Shown in pieces: positions 55,166 to 64,000 of a stretch of 64,000 nucleotides of DNA. The position numbers and the translations under genes were made by a program. The DNA is from Polytrichum commune. Taxonomy: Eukaryota; Streptophyta; Polytrichopsida; Polytrichales; Polytrichaceae. The notes under the pieces were generated by a model. It was not told the origin of the DNA and searched no databases. It saw nothing but the letters and a program-made list of their open reading frames with translations. The stretch lies in the NCBI GenBank assembly GCA_950295325.1, contig OX485807.1, positions 11,373,001 to 11,437,000 of the forward strand, given 5' to 3'. Each line of letters starts with the position of its first letter. Positions within the stretch are counted from its first letter, which is position 1.

Positions 55166-55804
55166 TGTTTCTTATAATATAGTTGAGTATATTTTCACCT
55201 TGGGCGAGATTGGTGGAGGTCAACTCCAAAAGCAAGACGTACAATATTGGCCCTTAAAAAACACGTGATCGTTTGATGCGTCAAAACATTACAAAGATTG
55301 TGTGGTATTCCCAACAAGTACTACATGACTTTGAACCACTATACCAATAATTAGGATCAATAATGGTATCACATAACCTACTCATGGGTATCAAAGATGT
55401 CATACCAATCCAAATAATGATATTTGGTGGGTATCTCAAGGTGAGAAAAGCTTTGTATACCCAGGTTATTATTTGGGTCAATATCATTCTAAATGACATT
55501 GATACTAGGACAATTTAATCTTCTATATATGACAATTCTTGCAATCGTATATAGATCCAAAGTGTATCGAAAGTTATCCTCGATTACCCATTATAGTAGA
55601 AAACTACACTATTCTACAACACACATACAAATCCATAGAGTGTGCAAGATATTTCATTCCATGATTTAACATTGGTTTGGACTTACATTGCTAGGAAAAT
55701 TGTACAAACATAATTCATCTTGAGAATAGGGGCAAAATAGTGTGCAAGGAGTCTCACATTCTTTTCAAAACAAGAGTTATCTTAACACGTTGTTGTTGTC
55801 GTTT

Positions 55805-56215
55805 TTCTCTAAAGATTTGGAGAAGGCCTACATAGACTTCTGAACAAGCTATATGAGTTTTGCATGTTTTCTAGCATTGAAGTGAATTTATCAAAGACCA
55901 AAATCATGATCTTTGGCGACAACAAAAAGATATTAAACCAAAAGGCATTTTATGCAAATCAAGACAAAATTGAGATAACCCATGAATACAAAAACCTTGG
56001 GATTGATTTCTATTCAAATGGTCGCTTTGAGCCATTGAGTAAAAAACACAAAGATTTGCAAATATGAAAGCATGGATGGGCACCATCAAGGAAAAAAATT
56101 AATAATCAAAATCGTTGTGGTGACAATTGCTACTTCAATCGAAGTAACAACCCACAAGATTGGGCAGATGGATGAACTAATTTAGTGCCTCCAAGGAATG
56201 ACCTTCTTTATCCTA
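55805..56215 (+). mobile_element. LINE (non-LTR retrotransposon) reverse-transcriptase fragment
   Basis: A frame with IEVNLSKTKIMIFG followed by YKNLGIDFYSNGRF is typical of the end of the LINE reverse-transcriptase domain (the VNxxKTK and YLGI-like motifs). Upstream QRLLNKLYEFC-like residues in the same region and downstream GTIKEKN/ATSIEVTTHKIGQMDEL-like residues in other frames extend the match. The clean frame (55864-56067) stops at 56067; the fragment is truncated on both sides, with no catalytic YxDD or endonuclease part. Dead copy. Confidence 0.75.
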
Positions 56216-56724
56216 TAATCATCCAAATGCATCACATTCATCAAACTATTCTTAATCCATACAAACTACATTAAGTCCATCATTTCATTCTTCACAAAAT
56301 CACTCTTCATCCAATCTAAATCATTTTAACTTCATGTAAATTTCATCCAATATACCTAGTACATTCATTCATTATATTATCCAAGAACAATCATCCTATT
56401 CACCTCATCATCGTTCATTATTGAGTTTACATTCAGGGAATTTACTACGACCTACAGTAATTTCAATTATAAATTCATATCTCCCTCGTTATTAATCCAA
56501 ATTGGAAGTATAATATACCATTGCGGAGATATTGAAAAAATAAAAATAAAAATAAAAATTCCAAAATATTGGAATAAAACATATCAACGATGGTATGCGG
56601 ATAAACATTGCCGTAGTGACAATTCTTAGACAAAACTTTAGAAATTCCTAGCAAATTCAATCCAGCTCGGAATTGGGCATGCAAGGTGTCGCCGGGAAGC
56701 TATTGAAGTGAATTATTTGATGCT
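56216..56724. other. Intergenic DNA, nothing recognised
   Basis: AT-rich stretch with repeated TTCATCC/CATTCAT motifs between the LINE and copia fragments. Confidence 0.4.
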
Positions 56725-57780
56725 TGAAAAAAATCATTTGGGAATATGCGGTATACTTGCTATAACAAAAGGGGTTGGTTGTAAGTACCTAACTTCCACG
56801 ACCATAAGGCCTTCTTTTCTCCCACTTGGACGCATATCCAAATCATTTCCAATGCTTGTATTATCCTCTATGAATATCACGTCTCTACTTCTTATGATTT
56901 TTTTAGTTTGCAAACACATTAGCTTATAGGCCGTAGTTCCATCACAATAACCCAAAAATAAACATTTTATGTTCTTTGCATCGAGCTTACCCCTCTTTTC
57001 ATCGGGCATCATTGCATAAGCAACACATCTGAACATAAGCATGTGTGCAATATAAGGCCTCCTCCCGCTTCATGCTTCTTCAGGCATAATGGAGTCCAAT
57101 GCCCTCGTTAGACATGGTTTCAATGCGGTCACATTGGCCACTGCTTCCATCCAAAATGATTTGTGGAGGTTTTAAGCATGAAGCATATTTCTTACCATCT
57201 CCACGATGGTTCAATTTGCATGCTCTACCACTTCATTTTGTTGAGTCTTATACATGATGAACGTTTGCTTTTCAATGTCATGATCTTTCGGAAACCACTC
57301 GAATGCCTTGAAAATGTACTCCCCACCATTGTCCGACTAAAATGCTTTGATTTTGTGCTCTGATTGTGTCTTTACAAGTGCCTTGAACTCTTTGAACTTC
57401 TCAAAACATTCTCCTTTAGACTTCAACACATACAATGACACATTCCTCGACAAATTATCAATGAAGGTGATGAAATACCTTCCACCATTGATAGATGTGG
57501 TCCTCATAGGGCCACACACGTCAGAATGCACAATCTTTAAAGGCTTGGTTGTTCGCATCCCTCCCCCTCCCCCCCCCCTTATTTGGAATTACAACCCTAT
57601 GTTGTTTGCCTTCAATGCATACTTTACAAAACAACAAGGATGTGGGGCAAGAAAGTTCACCAAGGCTCATGTCACTCACTATGTTTTGAAGCATATGAAC
57701 ACCCTACACGTTCAAATGGCTAAGGCGGCAGTGCCAAGACTTGAGCATGCCATCTCCTATTGGAGATTGAACTAAATTGG
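56725..57780 (-). mobile_element. Ty1/copia retrotransposon fossil, gag-pre-integrase and integrase part
   Basis: Minus-strand remains of a copia polyprotein: a gag-pre-integrase-like zinc region (about 57780-57570), the integrase core opening with HSDVCGPM and YFITFIDN, and the integrase C-terminal part with CLFLGYCDGTTAYKL. It is broken, with several breaks, and is only an internal fragment: no terminal repeats, reverse transcriptase or RNase H were found nearby. Age looks moderate to old. Confidence 0.85.
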
Positions 57781-60069
57781 TTGCATCCTCATTGGATGAT
57801 TTAAAGATATAAATAGGAGTTTAAGAAAACATGAAGGATCCAAAAATTATAAACATCACCATTAGGGATTGCTGGGAGAAGGGATGCAATTTTTATTAAA
57901 AAAATTGTTGTGTGAGGAGGCTACTTGAAATAATTGAGAATAATTGACACATCCGCATGAGTGTCATCCCTCTTCTTCTAAATATTATCCCGTGCGGCAA
58001 TGCAACAAGAATCATTGAAAGGCCTTCTGTGTCAATCTATTGAGCCCGATCCATGGCATTTCCTCAACAACCTAAACCCCTAATCTCTATTAATGCAATG
58101 TGTATAAGAGATCCCAAAGTAAGGGTTGTTGGTACGGGCATCCTTCAATTAAAGCCACATCCACTCGAATGTTGGTAGAGTGAGGGTTTATGTGGTGCTC
58201 CTCACCCCAATCAAAAGCTTAGCCCATCAACTTTGAGATCTACTTGGAGAGTAGGACGCATCCCCAACATGGTGAGACCTACCGACACTTATGAGAATGA
58301 GGATTAAACATATGCCGATCTAATGGAGTATGGGGCATTGCATCTAGAACGCATTGCTCAAATCAATGATGTGTTATTGTCACTTTAATCTATGCTCTTG
58401 TGAGGTAAATGATTGTGTTCTCTAAGGTGAATGAGTGATCCTGTGCGGTGCGGAAATTCCTAGGCTTCAGCATTTGAGTGTTTGGGGCATTAGGATGTGT
58501 TCATGCCATTGAGCAAGCCAATGGTGGCCTTGGAGCGGTAGTGTTGTGCGCATTGTTGCAACTCTCCTTTGCAAGTGCATGCGCATATCCACTATGTTGT
58601 GGCAACACCTATTGTGTGGGTGTCTGCAGGCATGTGGCTTAAGTCCCAAAATAATCACTAAATGGGTGGTTGGCATCCACATGGATACACATGGTTGTTT
58701 GTCATCCATATCACGTTGTACAAGTTGCTTGTTTTTGCACATGTGGCACCAATGTGAGGTCACAAACACATGGCCACCTCAAATCTCTAGCAGGGGTTGT
58801 GGAGGACACAATTAGATATCGACTAGGGCAATCATAGTATGAATATGACAATTCACATCAGTATGATTACCCGCCGTTGGTAGGTGCACATCATGGTTGT
58901 TGGTGGAGAGGCCTTCGGTGGCCGCGTGAGCTCCTATTTTGATGTTGTTGTGGTCAAATTTTGCACATGCTTGTACATTGTCAATATGTTATTGGTGTGG
59001 GCAAGCTTTGCTTGTGGTGCCAATTATACTAGTGAATAACGGAGCAGCAATAGACTGGCCGCCATGTTGTGGAATTCTTATGTTGAGGATGTTGGTGGCA
59101 AGGTTTGGAATGTGGTGGCTGAAGAAGATTTTGACCTTTCCATAGAGGAGTACTCTCTTGTTGGCTCTCCTACCAGGCTTTTTGGTCACATGAGAAGTAG
59201 AGGAAGACGTGCAAGGAAATGATGTGGAGCCCAACATGCCAGTAGAGGGTTGCACGCCGAAGGAATGCTTGTGAGCACCAATCAAAGACGTGGTCGGGGA
59301 GGCGTAAGCTACATGTGCCTCCTATTTCATGCTTGTTGTAGTTGCAAGTTTGGTGGTTGTATTACCTTGGTATTTGGATGCATGTAAATATAGAAAGGAA
59401 CGCAACTCCATGTTGGTGTGCATATCACTGCAACAATTCATGAGATGTGGTTGTTTTCTATGTTTTCAAGCAAGGAAAATTATTTCAATTTTTTCGGGGT
59501 GATATTGTTTGAAACCTTTTGTGCTTCTTGATTTTTTAGCAATGAATTTAGTTAATCATAGATTTTGTTTAAAATGTTGTGTAGGGTATATGGCACACAT
59601 CCTCATGTTGGCACTGATTAGTATGTTTCACCAAGTGGCTCTATTTATTTGCTCCCCCAAGCACTCTTGTTGCTAGTCGTTCGGCAAGAGTGCATCACGC
59701 CCAATTCATGCATGCACACTCCGCTCATGTGCACATAGGAGCGATGCATTTGACTCCTCCTCTACACTTATAGGGAGGATACATAAACCCCATGACTATG
59801 AATTGGGGAAATTCATATTGTTGTCCAAGAGTGCCAACATTTAAGGTGCCAACGAACCGTCCCTATTCCAAAAAGGCACAAAAACTATGTCAAGATGTGG
59901 CGGATCCTAAGGTGAATAGGGTACCATCTCGTGATGTTAAAATTCGTTAAATAAACACATGCTCAAAGAGTTTGAAGAATATGTGTAGATAATACAAGAA
60001 ACATGTGGGGCCCCAATTATTTGGTTGAGAACAAACTCATATGGGGAGGCTTGTGAGTTGAGGTCTAAA
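57781..60069. other. Intergenic DNA, no gene recognised
   Basis: Frames of 60-100 codons at 58467-59285 on both strands lack motifs. The plus strand is rich in TG dinucleotides, possibly old repeat DNA. Confidence 0.35.
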
Positions 60070-60510
60070 TGGCACGTGCATTGCACGGGTAGATCACTCC
60101 ATTGTCAAGTTGAACACCACGTGCGACCAAAAAAAATCTTCTTTTGGTAAGTTGCACCACCAAAATGGGTCAAAATTTTATCAATTTTTTTCATGAGTAG
60201 ATATACACAGTACCTATGACATAGGTAAAAGTGGTAACTAAATTTGATGATTTGTTTTTTTCATAAAACATACCGTTTCTAACTACAATGACACAGAATT
60301 GAACTAAAACATTTATTTAAAATAATAAAGATGACTAAAAATTTCAAAAAAAAATACAAAAGATACTATCAATGGTTATGTATATGTAGAAAAAATATCA
60401 TAAATTTTAAAATTATATATGGCATGTAATATAGGGGTAGCAAACTTTGTCCGCACGTGGTGTCAACTTGACAATGAAGTGACCTCCCCGTGGTGCATTG
60501 TTGAGCTAGT
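60070..60510. mobile_element. Inverted-repeat element with about 55-bp arms, about 440 bp
   Basis: Left arm (60070-60127) and right arm (about 60452-60508) are inverted and share CATTGTCAAGTTGA, CACCACGTGCG and a GCA..GC(A)CACGGG-like outer part. The interior is AT-rich with A runs. No coding potential. Target duplication not resolved. Confidence 0.7.
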
Positions 60511-63500
60511 ATGTATGTCCAATATAGTATTCAAAATCTCGATGATCAAAATAAAAAATTGGTCATGTGCATTGTTGAGATAGTGACCATACGATCTTCA
60601 CAAATGCGCCCTACTTCTAAAAGATGGGGCAACAAGGATTACATGCAATCATTATATGGACACTACATGAAGTGGATTGAAGAAAGTTCAAACCACACAT
60701 GGGTGTGATGATAGAATGCCCCACCCAAGCATGAACCCAAAGTATTGGTGTGAGTGCTCCATATTTTGAAAGAGTGAAAAGGGGAAAGAAATCTCTAAGT
60801 GCATGACATTAGTACGCACATGTGTGGGAAGACTTCCCAGACATGCGAAGTTGCGCCTTGTTGAACGAAATTCTATTGGTTTGTGGATTTTACTTGTTTT
60901 TAAAAAAAAATAGCATTCATACTTGGTGCATTCTTTAATCATGCTTGAGTACTTTTCGGATGCATGATGTGCCTCGTAGGATGTTTTTATTGGAGAAGAT
61001 GGCCATGAGAATGCTCAATTAGTTGGGTTGACGGGCAATGTTTGGAGGCACATCGGTGGAGGTTGAAGACAAGGCACATGTCTATGCCCTAGAGAAGATG
61101 ATTGTTGGTGTTGTCAGCACCCCATACAATTCATATCCTAGATTAATTTCATGGTGTGTAGTTATCAGATCATGCAAAGTTTTGTTAAAATTCACGAAGT
61201 GACAAAACTTTGATCTATATGTTTCCCATGTATGGGATAGCATGACATGGTATTGTGGAATTGAATAACACATGCCTTGAGAACTTATATGCACGGACAC
61301 CATACAATCCACAATGAGTTTTGCTTATGGTGGAATGAATGTTGTCGGGACCAAACATAGCTGTGCAATTAGAAGCATGTGTTGGGTTCATGGTTGGAGT
61401 TGGGAAAAAACATCTCAAGGCTCCAACCCCGTGCACACATCCACTTGCACCTTGGACAATGATTCATCCCTTCACAATATGCCATGTCCTACTCACCCAT
61501 CCAAGTTCCTCACTGCGCATTTAGTGACATGTTGTCCCAAATTGAACGTTTTGCCTTGTGTTGATTTGACTAAGTTCTTTGTGGATTGTGATGGACTAGG
61601 CAACACTGAAATCTTGCCCACCAATATATGCGGTGACAATGAGGACGTGAAGTCACCAGCCACGCGATGCCGTGAACCAAAAGGTAGTAGAAAGAGTACA
61701 TAAGCAATACATGACCTTACAATGACATCATCATTGTCACAACCAAACGTGAAGAGGATTATAATTGGTGCATGTGGTTTGCTATGTTGGCCTCCCAATA
61801 AATCTAGTTGAATGATATCATATAGGCTTAAGAATATGTGTTCAATCATACACATATTTATGTTACATTATATTGTTGTTGGGTTGATTATGTTGTAGTG
61901 CAATGTGCAAGCAGTGTGGTCCAGGTTATTAACGTGGTTGAAAAGCAATCCCAACCCCGTGTCAGCGAGGATTAAGGCTCTAGAGAAAGTAAGGCTTATG
62001 TGCATTCCATTTGTTTGTTTATTTTTTGGCTTTTTTGTGTAATGACGCACTTGGGTTGTTGTCATGACATGTGCTACCTTAAAAATGGGTACTAGTATGT
62101 GTGTGTGGGAATGAGGTCCCAATATGGGACAAGTTCGTGATGGGTAATGCACATACACAAGCCTCTACAATTTTGAATGGTGGCACAATTGTGGAAGATT
62201 GCCCGGATTCTAGTGATGGTGACTATGAAGAGGTGAAATGTTCATTTTATGTGTTTCATTGAGGATTGAAGGCATGGTTGATTCATTGTCGAATGCATCC
62301 CATCAATTTATGCATCGACCAATGAAGGGGTTGTTGAAATTGGTAGTGTTTGTGCATGCAGATTGATCTTGCCTTGGCCCCCCCCCCCCCCCCCGTAACG
62401 ATTTTTTTGAAGGCAACGTAATTGAAGCGTGCCTTTGTGGAGTTGCACCATCCTGATTATGACATGGAGGTTGTGGGGAAAGGTCATCTAGGAATGCAGT
62501 GCTCCATGGGAGATGGAGCGGAGGAGACAAACTCGGATGGCGCTTAATATGTCATTGTCATCGAGGCTTGCAAGGAAGGAGTTTCTCTCCCATTGGAATC
62601 CAAATTTGAAGCGGTGTGAACCTTTTGGATGAGGTAGTGGGCTTGAAAGTAAAGTGGCTTATGTTCTTACCTACAAATGCATATTTGGGGGAGTGATGGG
62701 GGAGGGGGAGCTAGTAGGGGTGTGGAATTCTAAATAATTTGAATGTTAAATGCTTGCACGTGGAGTAACTCTAGGATGATTAACTTCATGTAGTGATGGC
62801 ATTGCTTACAGGAGGATAGAGCGTAGTGCATAATAGATGCACATAGAGTGAAAGGTTTGTAGCCATGAACCTTAAGTTTTGGGATGTGTATGCACAACAT
62901 GCCTTGCTTTGAATGAAGCAAAGCCACACCCTCAGAGTGCGTTGATCCAAAGACGTGTATGACAATGGGAATAATCGTGAGCATATTGTTGTGTTGACAT
63001 TCTTGGAATATTATGTTGTGCACATTTTTTTGTATTTTACAACCAATGTTAGTATATTAAGCTTGGCACATTGTAGACCATGCAGGAATGCTCATCTGGG
63101 AGTCAATTTTTGACATTGAATTTTGGCCATGGCCACCAATTGTATTAGAGGGCTTCGTATTCATGTACAATTTTTGTGTATAAAAACCAGTGTTGGGAAT
63201 GTCCATTATATTGATGCACAACATGTTCGTCATGGTGTAAAGAATGATTGTTATATTGATTTGCGTGTTTACAAAGATTATGTTAATGAAACATGCCACC
63301 TCCAAATTCAAGCAAAGTGTTAGCTTCAACACCACACACCAAAGCGATTTTTAATTTTTAATGTGTTACTTATTGGCAATAATGACCAATTCGTTTTGCA
63401 GTCCACAACACATATATGTTAAAAATATGTAAATGTGTTGTCATCTTGAAAATACAACCATAAAGGCTCACCATTTGCACATGGTTGCACTAGACCATAG

Positions 63501-64000
63501 GCAATCTTTGTTTGTCTCAATTGAATTTTACGTAGTGGTGTTAGTTGCAAAGGACATTTACAAATACATTGTTTTAATTGCAGGAAATGCATTAATGACG
63601 TCTCTTGTTGATTGTTTTGGCTATGCCTGTTTGTTGTCGCCAACAATTGTGAACGTTCATTGCAACCAATTTTCTAGTTCTTTAGTGTGTGACGAAATCC
63701 CCATATGGTAGTAGTGTTGTATTCACTAATTGGAGCAAGCACATTGACATTCACCATTACGTGTGAGGAAGATGTGCTCAATCACTACCAACATATGAGT
63801 TTTAGGCAATCGTTTTGCGCTGGTGAAAGAACAATGCAAATACATCCTTGTGTTGGACTTGTAAATTTTCTAGTTATGTAGGACAATTGTTCGAGACTCA
63901 CATGCATGTAGTGAATGGTAATAGTTACCCACTCTAACTTTTCATATTCAGTGCAATGAAAGGGAGGAACTGACCTCTAGTTACAGACAAACCACTTGAG
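60511..64000. other. Intergenic DNA, no gene recognised
   Basis: About 3.5 kb with frames up to 129 codons (61314-61703 plus; 61493-61855 minus) that overlap on opposite strands and show no domain. Contains a C17 tract at 62378-62394, the longest in the window. Confidence 0.35.

Noticed and set aside
61314-61855. Opposite-strand frames of 129 and 120 codons
   Set aside because: Overlap on both strands, no motif, and surrounding DNA looks like old repeats.

Overview
The window reads as nuclear DNA of a land plant (or another streptophyte). It has spliced genes with GT-AG introns, two proteins that look chloroplast-targeted (a PLUTO-type nucleobase transporter and an HCF107-like HAT-repeat RNA factor), an NPF-type nitrate/peptide transporter, and large AT-rich intergenic DNA full of short DNA-transposon derivatives. 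Introns are short (about 0.1-1.2 kb). The queuosine enzyme TGT is present; it is reported missing in Arabidopsis. Together these fit a non-seed plant such as a bryophyte, but that assignment is inference.

Layout. Positions 1-2575 hold the 5' half of an NPF transporter on the minus strand, running off the left edge, with a duplicated first coding exon. Positions 2.6-15.6 kb have no recognisable gene: several MITE families, a SINE relic, a nested DNA element and homopolymer tracts. Positions 15.6-37.4 kb form a gene island with three genes head to tail on the plus strand: queuine tRNA-ribosyltransferase (15 exons, 403 aa), the plastid NCS1 transporter PLUTO (3 exons, 610 aa) and an HCF107-like protein (11 exons, 792 aa). 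I rebuilt all three by joining exons at GT-AG sites that keep frame and family homology. Positions 37.5-64 kb are repeat-dominated: two Harbinger-type MITEs back to back, a third relative, a 36-bp minisatellite with a hairpin in each unit, a SINE with a perfect 16-bp target duplication, three long inverted-repeat elements, a LINE fragment and a broken Ty1/copia fragment. From 57.8 kb onward almost nothing is recognisable.

The genes do not form a pathway. TGT puts queuine into the wobble base of GUN-anticodon tRNAs, PLUTO moves uracil/purines across the plastid envelope, HCF107-like proteins bind and protect plastid mRNA, and NPF proteins are plasma-membrane or tonoplast proton-coupled transporters.

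The most striking pattern is that all four genes carry local tandem duplications of roughly 200-530 bp at their first exon or first intron: a second NPF first exon, a triplicated segment in TGT intron 1, a triplicated exon end in PLUTO and a duplicated segment in HCF107 intron 1. In TGT the same 8-mer lies at both borders of intron 1, as expected if that intron arose by tandem duplication.
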